The translations under genes and the position numbers were made by a program. From CAVVXN01 sp963772585 (GTDB lineage: Bacteria; Planctomycetota; PLA2; JAEUHO01): 64,000 nucleotides of DNA. Location of the stretch: assembly GCA_963772585.1 (NCBI GenBank), contig CAVYXV010000007.1, forward strand, positions 1-64,000. Reading direction: 5' to 3'. Shown here piece by piece: positions 16,136-23,987 of the stretch. Each line of letters starts with the position of its first letter. Positions within the stretch are counted from its first letter, which is position 1. A model generated the notes under the pieces. The model had not been told where the DNA came from, made no database searches, and saw nothing but the letters and a program-made list of their open reading frames with translations.

Positions 16136-16327
16136 CCGACGGCGCTGCCGCCGCTCCTCGAGCGCGTGCGCAACTCGAGCTGGGGCGCGCGCTTCGACGG
16201 CGAGCGCCCGGCGGACATCCCTGCCGCCGATCTGGAGCTCGCCCTTCAGGTAGACCGCTTCCCCTTCGCCATGCCGGTCCACCGCGAGGGCAGCCGCCTC
16301 GTCATGCGCGCCGAGCGCATCCAGGAT
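16130..16327 (+). pseudogene. Internal fragment of an unknown gene
   Basis: The plus-strand frame reads 'LPPLLERVRNSSWGARFDGE', then 'RPADIPAADLELALQVDRFP' and 'FAMPVHREGSRLVMRAERIQ'. Codon third positions are nearly all G or C, so this was coding. There is no start at its left, and it stops being protein-like where the VOC gene begins from the other side. The parent gene is not recognised. Confidence 0.35.
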
Positions 16328-16333
16328 TCGCCG

Positions 16334-16729
16334 TCAGCCCTCGCTCGGCGCGACCACCTCGAGCTTGATGCGATCCGGGTCTTCGCAGTAGAGGGCGTAG
16401 TAGTCCGGCGCCGTCGCATGGGGATAGCGATCGTCGTAGAGCAGCGTATGTCCGGACTCCCGCAGCCAAGTCCGTAGGTCATCGACCTGCCGCCGCGATT
16501 TCGCCTTGAACGCCAGGTGATTCAAGCCCACCCGCTTGCGGTGATACCCGGCCGCGAGGTGCTTCTTGGGTGCTTCCAGGAGGCAGAGATAGGGATCTTC
16601 TTCGCCGGCGAGGTAGTTGACCCCGCCGGACCAGCGCTCGGCCTCGAAGCCGAGCCGCTCCATGAAGGGCGTCCAGAAGGCGATCGCACGCTCGAGGTCG
16701 CTGACGTAGAGTTCGATGTGATGCAGCAC
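16334..16729 (-). CDS. VOC-family (glyoxalase/dioxygenase-fold) protein
   Basis: 131 residues forming one VOC domain of two beta-alpha-beta-beta-beta modules. The first metal ligand position is H in 'MLHHIELYVSDLERAIAFWT', the second is in 'RVGLNHLAFKAKSRRQVDDL', and the last Glu is in 'YALYCEDPDRIKLEVVAP'. This H-H-E layout suits glyoxalase-, dioxygenase- or fosfomycin-resistance-type enzymes; the substrate cannot be told from sequence. It is intact but surrounded by gene fragments on both sides. Confidence 0.85.
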   Translation of the reverse strand: MLHHIELYVSDLERAIAFWTPFMERLGFEAERWSGGVNYLAGEEDPYLCLLEAPKKHLAAGYHRKRVGLNHLAFKAKSRRQVDDLRTWLRESGHTLLYDDRYPHATAPDYYALYCEDPDRIKLEVVAPSEG

Positions 16730-16810
16730 GGCGTCTCCGGCGGGCGCGAGGGTACGGGGAGGGGCGGACTTCTCCGTACCTTGCCGCGCCCGAGCGTCCT
16801 CGGCAAGCGC

Positions 16811-17050
16811 TAGCTGGCTTTAGCGAAGCCTCTCTTCCGTGCAGCGACTTCACGGCGCTCCAGCTCGTCTCCTCCACGCGCGTCTGCTCGGTCACCACGA
16901 TGCGCAGGGCCGCCGCGGGCACCGGGCGCCCGTGCAGCGTGTCCTCGCCGTTGAGCCATTCGCTACAGACCCAGCCGCGGTCCATGGCGTCCTGGGCCTG
17001 GGCGTCGGTCCAGTCAGCCACATCGCGACCGTCGTCCCACTGGTCGCCGG
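16811..17050 (-). pseudogene. Fragment of an unknown gene
   Basis: The minus-strand frame reads 'DVADWTDAQAQDAMDRGWVC', 'SEWLNGEDTLHGRPVPAAAL' and 'RIVVTEQTRVEETSWSAVKS', with high GC at third positions. It has no start codon at its upstream end (about 17050), where an IS91 fragment on the other strand begins. I do not recognise the family. Confidence 0.4.
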
Positions 17051-17088
17051 GTACGCCGCCCGACCCGCGGACGGGGCGGACGGGGCCG

Positions 17089-17562
17089 GATCTGGAGGGG
17101 CTCGCGTTCGTGCACGCCGTCTGCCAGCAGGTGCCGGTCCGCGGCATGCACAGGGTCCCATCCCCGGGCGTCTGCGCGAGCCGGCTGCGCCTGGTCTACC
17201 GGGAGGCACGGGCCCGGCCGGCCGGCGAGGCGGTGCCCGCCGCCGCCCCGCACGACGCCGCCGTCGGCGTCGAGGAGGAGCCCCCGCCCGCGCTGGCCTC
17301 CGTCGAGGCGCTCCGGTGCCAGGCCTGGGCCCGGCTGCTCCGGAAGGTCCTCGAGGTGGCCCCGAGGATCTGCCCGCGCTGCAAGACGGTCGAGATGGCC
17401 ATCGTGGCCTGGATCACGGACCGGGACGTCGTGGACCGGATCCTGCGACACCGCCGCGAGCGGGACCTCGCCTCCGTCTTCGAGACGCCACCGGCGCGCG
17501 CGCCAGCCGCCGCGCAGGCCGAGGGGGCCGGGCCCCCCGCTTCCCGGAGGGGACGGTCGTCG
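17089..17562 (+). pseudogene. C-terminal fragment of an IS91-family transposase
   Basis: It begins inside the protein with 'LEGLAFVHAVCQQVPVRGMH', homologous to 'LFDALAWVHAVTTQIPDPYQ' in the IS91 fragment at 11.5 kb. After a variable linker comes the hallmark tail 'CQAWARLLRKVLEVAPRICP' followed by RCKTVEMAIVAWITDRDVVD and RILRHRRERDL. The N-terminal zinc and HUH domains are missing. The right end abuts another fragment in the opposite direction. Confidence 0.75.
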
Positions 17563-17572
17563 TCGGAGGCCG

Positions 17573-17776
17573 CGAGTCGTACTCGCGGCCGGCATGGAGG
17601 TACGGGATTCCGATGGCGCTCTGCGCAAGCACGTTTCCCTGTTGGTCGCGGAGTGTAGGCCGTTCGTGGACGTCGTCGGTCACCCACTCGACGACGGACC
17701 CGGTGGGCTGGGGCACCTCCGTCACCGATCTCGGCGTGAGCGGCCCGGAGCCCCACAACAACCAACCGTTCTGGTG
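17573..17776 (-). pseudogene. Possible Rhs/YD-repeat fragment
   Basis: The minus-strand frame reads 'WVTDDVHERPTLRDQQGNVL' and 'AQSAIGIPYLHAGREYDS'. The pattern D-x-x-x-x-x-x-T-L-R-D-x-x-G-N-V-L followed by P-Y-x-x-x-G-R-E-Y-D is like the core-end repeat of Rhs proteins (T-D-H-x-G-S-x-R-x-L-x-D-x-x-G-x-V and F-x-G-R-E-Y-D). The match is partial, and both ends are lost. Confidence 0.3.
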
Positions 17777-17898
17777 ACACAAGCGAGTTGGCAGGGACAC
17801 GGTCGTCAGGGACGCGGCACGCCCAGCGCTCGACGGGTTGATCTCCTGCCTGGCCACGGACGCCTTCGGGACTTCCTGCGCCGGCGGGTGCGAAACGG

Positions 17899-19284
17899 TC
17901 AGCGTTCGGAGGGAGTGATGGGCGCCGGGGGGAGGATGGGCTCGGTGGGTTCCAGGGCGGCACGCTTGAGGAACAGAAGGGCGAAGCAGGAATCGAGGAG
18001 ATCCATCCAGATCCCCGGGGCGCCCATGCCGCGCGGGCCGAACCGACCCGTGGACCAGCGTCCGTCCTCCTTCTGGGCGCGGATGAGCATCTCGGCGCCT
18101 TCGCGGTACCAATCGCGCTCTCCGAGGTGCGTCTTGCCGGCGATCACGCACGCGCGCTCGAGGCCATAGAGGTAGTAGTAGTGCCACGTCGCGCCGGCGT
18201 TCGGGTTCTCGCCGACGGAGAAGTGCCGGGCCAGCCAGGCGATCGCGTCCCAGATGCCCGTGTCGATGCGCATGCGGAGCTTCGGATCGAGGTTCCCCTT
18301 CTCCACGAGCATCGCCTTGAGGATCGCAAGCGAGGACAGCCCCGCCGTCGTCATGGAGCCCGTCGGCCTCTCGCCCGGCGTGTAGCCGAAGCCGCGGGCG
18401 CGGTCCACGGCGCCGGCGGGTCGGTCCACGGTGTGGTAGCCAGTGGCGGTCGGCGCCCGGGGCGGGTCCCAGCGGCGCTGCACGCGGGGGCCGTCGGCCT
18501 CCTGCCAGGCCAGGAGCCGGTCCGCCATGCTCTCGAGCACGTCCGGATCGATCTCGAAGCCGTGGCGCGTGCCGGCCCACAGGGCCAGGAGCACGTACTG
18601 CGTGTTCGAGAGGTCCTCCGGGCCGGTGATGTCGGCGCCGGGCATGGCGCCCATGGGCGGGCCCCCCGCTCCCCCCGGAGGTCCCCCCCCGCGCCCCCCT
18701 GGCCCCCCCCGACCCGGACCGGGCCCTGGCCTCCCGGGCCCGCCCTCCAGGCCGCCGGGGTAGCGGAAGAGGCCCTTGTCGCTCCGGTGTTCGAGCAGCC
18801 ACGCGCAGATGTCCTTCATCATCGCGGACGCCCACCCGGGGATCTTGTCGTCGGGATGGAGTGTGTGGAGCGCGAGGACGGCGAGGGAGAGGCTGTACGA
18901 CGTGGCGTGGGCCTGGAAGTCGCCCTTCATCGTGGAGCGGTAGTGTTTGCGGAGGTAGGAGAGCGCGCGGCGGATCTCGATTCTGTCCGGCGTGTACCCG
19001 CAGTGGGCGAGCGTGTACGTCGCGAGCGCGCTCTCGCCGAAGCCGTACCGGGTCGGCGGCGTCGGCCCCTGCTGGAGCGCGGGCTCCTCCAGGTCGAACG
19101 ATCCGTCCCGTTGCTGCTTTCCGGCAAGCCAGACGGCGCCCCGGTCGATGGCCTGGTGGACGTGGAGGTGGAAGAGGAGGTCCTTCTTCTTCTGCTCCAC
19201 CGCGTCGTCGCGGTCGTCCCCGAGGGCACGCCCGCCGAGGAGGGGTAGGAGGGCGAGCAGCAGCAGGAGGTGGCGAGCGCGCAT
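17899..19284 (-). CDS. Secreted prenyltransferase/squalene-cyclase-like toroid protein
   Basis: 461 residues. The signal peptide is 'MRARHLLLLLALLPLLGGRA'. Repeats of the (alpha/alpha)6 toroid type follow: 'AIDRGAVWLAGKQQRDGSFD', 'SLSLAVLALHTLHPDDKI', 'LSNTQYVLLALWAGTRHGFE', 'TTAGLSSLAILKAMLVEKGN' and a last 'EMLIRAQKEDGRWS...SCFALLFLKRA'. The aromatic Q-W/Q-x-D-G-S/R-W motifs match squalene-cyclase repeats, but the DxDD catalytic motif of cyclases is not seen, so it is probably a binding or structural homologue. About 40 residues near 180-220 are a Gly/Pro/Arg-rich insert. Upstream are a strong Shine-Dalgarno, an 11-codon reading frame and a hairpin. Confidence 0.75.
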   Translation of the reverse strand: MRARHLLLLLALLPLLGGRALGDDRDDAVEQKKKDLLFHLHVHQAIDRGAVWLAGKQQRDGSFDLEEPALQQGPTPPTRYGFGESALATYTLAHCGYTPDRIEIRRALSYLRKHYRSTMKGDFQAHATSYSLSLAVLALHTLHPDDKIPGWASAMMKDICAWLLEHRSDKGLFRYPGGLEGGPGRPGPGPGRGGPGGRGGGPPGGAGGPPMGAMPGADITGPEDLSNTQYVLLALWAGTRHGFEIDPDVLESMADRLLAWQEADGPRVQRRWDPPRAPTATGYHTVDRPAGAVDRARGFGYTPGERPTGSMTTAGLSSLAILKAMLVEKGNLDPKLRMRIDTGIWDAIAWLARHFSVGENPNAGATWHYYYLYGLERACVIAGKTHLGERDWYREGAEMLIRAQKEDGRWSTGRFGPRGMGAPGIWMDLLDSCFALLFLKRAALEPTEPILPPAPITPSER

Positions 19285-19340
19285 GATCGGGCCCCGCGGG
19301 CAGTAGGTCCCTTGTAACGCGCTCCGCCTCCGAATTGAAA

Positions 19341-19372
19341 CCGGGCGAGCACCCCGTCGGGTGCTCGCCCGG
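19341..19372 (-). terminator. 14-bp hairpin in the leader of the toroid gene (possible attenuator)
   Basis: Perfect inverted repeat: arms 19341-19354 and 19359-19372 with loop CGTC. On the minus strand it is followed by TTTCAATT, a weak U-tract. It lies between an 11-codon reading frame (19422-19457) and the toroid start (19284), so it could act as a transcription attenuator. Function is inferred from position. Confidence 0.5.
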
Positions 19373-19421
19373 GTGTCTTCGAAAGGCCGTCCAACGGGTC
19401 GGCCAACGTCTGGCGGTCCCT

Positions 19422-19457
19422 TTACGTGGACGTACCTCCTGTGACACGTTTACCCAT
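19422..19457 (-). CDS. Possible 11-residue leader peptide
   Basis: Minus-strand ATG 19457 opens MGKRVTGGTST and ends in TAA (19422-19424). It is preceded by AAAGGAGGTGATCC (19459-19472), an exact 14-base complement of the conserved 16S rRNA 3' end and the best ribosome binding site in the window. Fifty bases further on is the strong hairpin at 19341-19372, then the toroid gene. This layout fits a leader peptide with attenuation, although the peptide lacks runs of one amino acid. Alternatively the long frame starting at GTG 19444 could be used, but it reads through the hairpin. Confidence 0.35.
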   Translation of the reverse strand: MGKRVTGGTST

Positions 19458-19716
19458 CGGATCACCTCCTTTCGAAGCGGGGGCCTCTGGTCGCCCCCGG
19501 GCCCGTCGGCCCGTCGCCCGTCAGCTCCGGGGTCACGTCGCCATGAGCGTGACGAGGGCAATGTACCGGTGGGTAGGGTCCGATCGAAGAACGAGGATCC
19601 GGCGTCGGCGGGTCCAAGGTCGCTGTCGCGGGCGCTCCGTGCGAACGGGGGGCGAACCCCGACAGGCCGACGGCGCGTCTCGCCGTACCCTCTCCGGGTC
19701 CCCCCCGGAGACCGCG

Positions 19717-20304
19717 ATGCGGCGGCCCATCCTGCTCACGTTCCTTCTGCTCGCGCTCCTCTCCCTCGTTGCGTGCGGCGATGAGCCCTCCCCGTCTCCC
19801 CAGACGTGGAAGGAGATCCCGGCCAAGGAGCTCGGCGAAGCGGCCCGGGCCAAGAAGCTCCGCGCCTCCCGCGCGCGCGACGCCCTATTCGGGCGTCTGT
19901 CTTCGCGTCTGGGTCAGGCCCTCGAGGAAGGGTCCCCCGCCGAGGCGATCGGCGTCTGCCGGGAGGCCGCGCCGAGGATCGCCGGCGAGGTCGCCGGGGC
20001 GCAGGGCGTCCGGATCGGCCGCACTTCCTTCCGCCTGCGGAACCCCGCGAATCGCCCGCCCGACTGGGCACGGCCCTACGTCGAGGCCCGGCGGGACACG
20101 GACCTCTACCTGGTCGGCTCCGGCGGCGGACTGCGCGCGCTCCTCCCGATCGGCATGCAGCCCCTCTGCCTCACGTGTCACGGTCCATCCGGAGAGTGGC
20201 CGGAGGATCTCCGCGCCGCCGTCCAGGAGCACTACCCGGACGACAAAGCCGTGGGCTTTCCCCCGCGCAGCCTCCGCGGCTGGTTCTGGATCGAGGTGCC
20301 CTGA
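19717..20304 (+). CDS. Lipoprotein with one c-type heme motif (DUF3365/Tll0287-like)
   Basis: 195 residues. The lipobox is in 'MRRPILLTFLLLALLSLVAC'. A helical domain 'LFGRLSSRLGQALEEGSPAE' with 'AIGVCREAAPRIAGEV' and 'SFRLRNPANRPPDWARPYVE' matches the DUF3365 sensor-like family, in which 'C-x-x-x-A-P' and 'R-N-P-x-N-x-P' are conserved. One heme-binding C-x-x-C-H occurs at 'QPLCLTCHGPSGEW'. The tail 'YPDDKAVGFPPRSLRGWFWI' matches the family end (A-x-G-F-x-x-G-x-x-R-G). Likely periplasmic, redox or ligand sensing. ATG 19717 follows a weak ribosome site. Confidence 0.8.
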   Translation: MRRPILLTFLLLALLSLVACGDEPSPSPQTWKEIPAKELGEAARAKKLRASRARDALFGRLSSRLGQALEEGSPAEAIGVCREAAPRIAGEVAGAQGVRIGRTSFRLRNPANRPPDWARPYVEARRDTDLYLVGSGGGLRALLPIGMQPLCLTCHGPSGEWPEDLRAAVQEHYPDDKAVGFPPRSLRGWFWIEVP

Positions 20305-20358
20305 GAGGCCCCCGTGGTGGCCCGGCCCCGAGGGCCATCGCCCGCGCGCGTCTCCCGA

Positions 20359-21066
20359 TCAACCCCGCGCGAGGTAGACCGTGTTCACGTCGTCCCGCGC
20401 CACGCTCGGATTGTGGAAGCACACCTCCTCCGCCCAGGCCTCCTCGAAGACGTCCCCCAGCCGCTCGACGAACGCCGGGTCGGCGGCGAAGCCCGCCCAG
20501 ACCGCGAGGACGCCGCCGTCGGAGAGGTTTCGCCGCGTGCGGGCGAGGCCCTCCGTGGTGTAGAAGGCCGCGTGGGCCGTGTGGAGGAGCGCCTCGGGCG
20601 AATGGTCGATGTCCACCAGGACCACGTCCCACGTCCGCCCGCCCTCCCGGGGGCCGGAGACGGCGGCGTAGAAGTCGTCGAGGACGAGGCGGCAGCGCGA
20701 CGACTCGACCAGCACCGTCCCGAGCGGCAGCAGGCCCCGCCGGTGCCAGGCGATGACTTCGGGGAGCATCTCCACCACCGTCACGTCGGACGAGCCGGGG
20801 TGGTCCAGAGCGGCCTTCGCCGTGTACCCCAGGCCCAGGCCGCCCACCAGGACCGAGGCGCGATCCCTCCCCAGGGCGTCCAGGGCGAGGTCCGCCAGGG
20901 CGACCTCCGACTCGCAGACCAGGCTCGACATCAGGAAGGCGCCGCCGAGGGTGATCTCGAAGACCGGCTCCGGATGGTCGGGAAGACGCCGCTTCCTCAG
21001 CACGAGGTCGCCGAGCGGCGTCGTGTGGTGGTCCAGTTCCTCGTAGACGGTGCCCACGCCCGGCAT
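20359..21066 (-). CDS. Spermidine synthase-like methyltransferase-fold protein
   Basis: 235 residues from ATG 21066. A beta-rich N-terminus ('TTPLGDLVLRKRRLPDHPEP') precedes a Rossmann core: 'ASVLVGGLGLGYTAKAALDH' (motif I, G-G-L-G-L-G-Y), 'DVTVVEMLPEVIAWHRRGLL' (acidic motif II), 'WDVVLVDIDHSPEALLHTAH' and 'GVLAVWAGFAADPAFVERLG'. This is the SpeE/spermidine-synthase-like fold; the gate-keeping Asp of true polyamine synthases may be the D in 'VDIDHSP'. The substrate is unknown. It is divergent from the next gene with a 51-bp gap that must hold both promoters. Confidence 0.8.
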   Translation of the reverse strand: MPGVGTVYEELDHHTTPLGDLVLRKRRLPDHPEPVFEITLGGAFLMSSLVCESEVALADLALDALGRDRASVLVGGLGLGYTAKAALDHPGSSDVTVVEMLPEVIAWHRRGLLPLGTVLVESSRCRLVLDDFYAAVSGPREGGRTWDVVLVDIDHSPEALLHTAHAAFYTTEGLARTRRNLSDGGVLAVWAGFAADPAFVERLGDVFEEAWAEEVCFHNPSVARDDVNTVYLARG

Positions 21067-21117
21067 CGTACCGGTCCGACTTTGCGGACGGCAAGCGGCA
21101 CGTGGTATGCCCTGGTC

Positions 21118-21747
21118 ATGGCCATCGTCGAGATCACGCCGACCCTCCGGTCCGACGAGCTTCCGGAGGAGATCCTGCGCCTCGTGGAGGAGGCGGCGCG
21201 CCGCATCGAGGCGTTCGTCGAGGCGCGGCACGACGACCCCATCCCCGCGTTCGTCCCCAGCGACTTCCTCGCCGTCTACCGGACGCTCGAGGCCATCCGC
21301 CGAGGCTGGCTGGCGCCCGGCGGCCACTTCCTCGAGTGGGGCAGCGGCTTCGGGGTCGTGGCCATGCTCGCGGCCGTCGTCGGCTTCCAGGCGTTCGGCA
21401 TCGAGATCCACGCCGACCTCGTTGCCGCGGCCCGGCGCCTGGCCGCCGCCCAGGGGATCGAGGCGCGGTTCGTCGAGGGCAGCTTCGTTCCCGAAGGCGG
21501 CGAGGACCTCGTGCCGCCGATGGGGGAGTTGGCCTGGCTGGACACCGATGGGGCGAGCGCCTACGAGGATCTGGAGTTCGAGCTCGACGAGTTCGACGTG
21601 GTGTTTGCCTACCCGTGGCCCGGCGAGGAAGACGTGGTGATCGACCTCTTCGACCGCTTCGCCGCGTTGGGCGCCCTGCTCGTCACCTACCAGGGGCGCG
21701 AGGGCGTCCTCGTGCGTCGCAAGGTGCGCCGCCGCAAGCGGCGGTAG
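21118..21747 (+). CDS. Class I SAM-dependent methyltransferase-like protein
   Basis: 209 residues from ATG 21118. A helical N-terminus precedes motif I 'FLEWGSGFGVVAMLAAVVGF' (E-W-G-S-G-F-G) and motif II 'AFGIEIHADLVAAARRLAAA', then 'DVVFAYPWPGEEDVVIDLFD' (motif IV, A-Y-P-W-P in place of N-P-P-Y). It ends in a lysine/arginine tail 'GVLVRRKVRRRKRR', which may bind nucleic acid. Probably cytoplasmic; substrate unknown. Transcribed away from the spermidine-synthase-like gene. Confidence 0.75.
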   Translation: MAIVEITPTLRSDELPEEILRLVEEAARRIEAFVEARHDDPIPAFVPSDFLAVYRTLEAIRRGWLAPGGHFLEWGSGFGVVAMLAAVVGFQAFGIEIHADLVAAARRLAAAQGIEARFVEGSFVPEGGEDLVPPMGELAWLDTDGASAYEDLEFELDEFDVVFAYPWPGEEDVVIDLFDRFAALGALLVTYQGREGVLVRRKVRRRKRR

Positions 21748-21771
21748 CCGGGTCGTCTCCGCCTCGCGTCG

Positions 21772-22686
21772 CTACGGGCCTCCCTGCTCCACGGCGTAGT
21801 GGCGCGCGCACTCCTCCTCCCGGCCCCGGACGACGCGCCGTCCCCGGAGGCGGCCCAGGTGCTCGGTCACGACGGTGACGCGACCTTCCTCGCCGTCCTT
21901 CTCGTAGAAGATCACGACCCAGTCGTGGGTCGTGCCCAGGGCGTGCGCCCGCGCCGTGTTCGAGTACATGACCGTGAAGGAGAAGGCGCCGCCCTCGGTG
22001 TGGTAGATGGGGAGCCATGCCTCGCGGTTCGGGTTGAAGCGGCGCGGGGCGATCTTTCGGAGCCGTCCCTTTTCCGCGCGGGTGCGGTAGTCGGCATCGA
22101 CGTCGAGCAGCGTGGCGACGGTCGGCGGGCGACCGGTGGCCGGGCGGGCCGTGCGCGTTGTGTCACTCGCCCGGCGGCGCGCGTCCTCCTTCAGGAGCGA
22201 GGCGAGGGCCGTCCTGACGCCCAGGACGCGGCGCGGGCCGAAACCCCTGACCCGGGCGAGCCGCCCGTCGTTCGCCGCGACCTCCAGGGCTTCCAGCGAG
22301 TCCACGCCGAGGGACTGGTGGATCCGTTGCGCCAGGTCGCGGCCGATACCCGGGACGCTCGTGAAGAGCTCCTCCGGACCGAGTTCCCCCCGCAGGTGAT
22401 CCAGACGGCGGAGCCGGCCCGTCTTGAGGATCTCCTCGATCGCCGCGGCGATGCTGTCGCCGATCGCCGGGAGCTCGCGGAGCGCCTTCGCCCCCCCCTC
22501 CTCGAGGATCTCCCGCATCGGCCGCGGGTGGGTGCGCACCGTGTCCGCGGCCGCCCGGTAGGCCCGGGGCCGATAGGGGTTCGCCTCCTGCGCCTCGAGC
22601 AGATCCGCGACCCGCTCGAGGGTCTGGGCGATCGTGGCGTTGTCGGCCGAGGCCAGGCGCAAGGGGAGCGCTCCTTTCCCCTCCAT
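21772..22686 (-). CDS. DNA polymerase X-like helix-hairpin-helix protein without polymerase palm
   Basis: 304 residues from ATG 22686. Residues 10-90 match the 8-kDa domain of family X polymerases ('IAQTLERVADLLEAQEANPY', 'RPRAYRAAADTVRTHPRPM'). Three HhH motifs follow: 'LRELPAIGDSIAAAIEEIL', 'LFTSVPGIGRDLAQRIHQSL' and 'ARVRGFGPRRVLGVRTALAS'. The usual nucleotidyltransferase palm (G-S/G-x-R-R...D-x-D) and PHP domain are absent. Instead there is a C-terminal domain 'FNPNREAWLPIYHTEGGAFS' to 'VVTEHLGRLRGRRVVRGREE' that looks complete. Likely a DNA-binding or repair accessory protein. Divergent from the nucleotidyltransferase gene. Confidence 0.8.
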   Translation of the reverse strand: MEGKGALPLRLASADNATIAQTLERVADLLEAQEANPYRPRAYRAAADTVRTHPRPMREILEEGGAKALRELPAIGDSIAAAIEEILKTGRLRRLDHLRGELGPEELFTSVPGIGRDLAQRIHQSLGVDSLEALEVAANDGRLARVRGFGPRRVLGVRTALASLLKEDARRRASDTTRTARPATGRPPTVATLLDVDADYRTRAEKGRLRKIAPRRFNPNREAWLPIYHTEGGAFSFTVMYSNTARAHALGTTHDWVVIFYEKDGEEGRVTVVTEHLGRLRGRRVVRGREEECARHYAVEQGGP

Positions 22687-22821
22687 TGTCTCCGCACGAG
22701 GGACGCCGGTGGTCACGCGTCTTCCAGGGCGCGGCCCGGGTTTCGCCGCCCTCCGCCGCGGAGTGCGCCTTGCGCCGTGCCCCCCCGACGATACGCTTGG
22801 GTCGTCCCTCGGGGGCACGTC

Positions 22822-23253
22822 ATGAAGCACTACGACGTCCTCATCCTCTCCGGCGGGTTCGACCCGCTCCACGTCGGACACGTTCGCATGGTCCAGGGCG
22901 CCCGCGACCTCGCCGCCCTGGTGGTCGTCGGCGTGAACTCGGACGACTGGTTGCGCCGCAACCGGGGCCAGGTCCGGATGCCCTTCGAGGAGCGCCGCGA
23001 GATCATCGCCAGCGTCCGCGGGGTCACGAGCGCCGTCGGGTTCGACGACGCCGACGACACCGCCTGCAACCTGATCCGGATGGTCTGCACGATGAGTCCG
23101 GGAGCCAAGATCGCGTTCGGCAACGGGGGCGACCGGACCGAGGTCAACGTCCCCGAGGTGGCTCTCTGCAAAGAGCTGGGAGTGGACATGGTCTGGGGGC
23201 TCGGCGGCGAGCGGGTCGAGGCCTCGTCCGAACTCACCTACCGATCGATGTGA
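22822..23253 (+). CDS. Cytidylyltransferase-family nucleotidyltransferase
   Basis: 143 residues from ATG 22822. The family signature is at the start: 'ILSGGFDPLHVGHVRMVQGA' with the H-x-G-H motif (HVGH) that binds the nucleotide triphosphate. Later come 'MPFEERREIIASVRGV' and the C-terminal 'GLGGERVEASSELTYRSM', which replaces the usual I-S-S-T motif. The size suits single-domain enzymes related to glycerol-3-phosphate cytidylyltransferase or the RfaE/HldE C-terminal domain. The product sugar or alcohol is unknown. The ABC gene follows 26 bases downstream. Confidence 0.85.
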   Translation: MKHYDVLILSGGFDPLHVGHVRMVQGARDLAALVVVGVNSDDWLRRNRGQVRMPFEERREIIASVRGVTSAVGFDDADDTACNLIRMVCTMSPGAKIAFGNGGDRTEVNVPEVALCKELGVDMVWGLGGERVEASSELTYRSM

Positions 23254-23279
23254 CTCCGCTCCCGGACCGACGCCAAGCG

Positions 23280-23987
23280 GTGTCCGAGCCCCTCTACCAC
23301 GCAGCCGGTCTCTCGCGCGTCTACCGCATGGGGGAGGTGGAGGTGGCGGCGCTCCGCGACGTGGACCTGGAGGTCGTCGAGGGCGAGTGCCTGGTCATCC
23401 TCGGACCCAGCGGATCGGGCAAGAGCACCCTGCTCCACCTGCTCGGCGGCATGGACCGGCCGACACGGGGGGAGCTCCGCTTCCGCGGGCGCGAGCTGGG
23501 CCGCCTCGACGACCGCGGCCTCACCGAGTTCCGGCGACGACACGTCGGATTCGTATTCCAGTTCTACAACCTGATTCCCTCCCTCACCGCCGTCGAGAAC
23601 GTGGGGATGGCCACCGAGGTCGCGCCCGCCCCGCGGGATCCCCGCGAGATGATCGACCTCGTCGGCCTTTCCGAGCGCGCCGACCACTTTCCCTCGCAGC
23701 TCTCCGGCGGCGAGCAGCAGCGCGTCGCCATCGCGCGCGCCGTGGCGAAGGCCCCCGACGTCCTCCTCTGCGACGAACCCACCGGGGCGCTCGACTACCG
23801 CACCGGCATCGTCGTGCTCGACGTGCTGCGGGAGGTGAACCGGTCCATCGGGACCACGCTGCTCATCATCACCCACAACGCCGCGATCGGCGACATGGGC
23901 GACCGCTGTCTCCGCATGCGTTCCGGTCGGATCGTGGACGTACGGGCGAACGCCTCGCCGAAGACCCCCGCGGAGATCACGTGGTGA
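23280..23987 (+). CDS. ABC exporter ATPase (LolD/MacB type)
   Basis: 235 residues from GTG 23280. Walker A is 'ILGPSGSGKSTLLHLL', the Q-loop 'FVFQFYNLIPSLTAVENV', the signature 'LSGGEQQRVAIARAVA', Walker B 'DVLLCDEPTGALD', and the switch His is in 'LLIITHNAAIG'. The F-Q-x-Y-N-L-I-P pattern is typical of LolD/MacB-type ATPases that energise FtsX permeases. Its TGA overlaps the ATG of the permease (TGATG), and an HlyD adaptor follows, giving a complete export unit. Substrate unknown. Confidence 0.9.
   Translation: MSEPLYHAAGLSRVYRMGEVEVAALRDVDLEVVEGECLVILGPSGSGKSTLLHLLGGMDRPTRGELRFRGRELGRLDDRGLTEFRRRHVGFVFQFYNLIPSLTAVENVGMATEVAPAPRDPREMIDLVGLSERADHFPSQLSGGEQQRVAIARAVAKAPDVLLCDEPTGALDYRTGIVVLDVLREVNRSIGTTLLIITHNAAIGDMGDRCLRMRSGRIVDVRANASPKTPAEITW

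Noticed and set aside
19459..19472. GGATCACCTCCTTT looks like the 3' end of 16S rRNA
   Set aside because: No other 16S sequence precedes it. Read on the minus strand it is a perfect Shine-Dalgarno with a start codon at the right distance.
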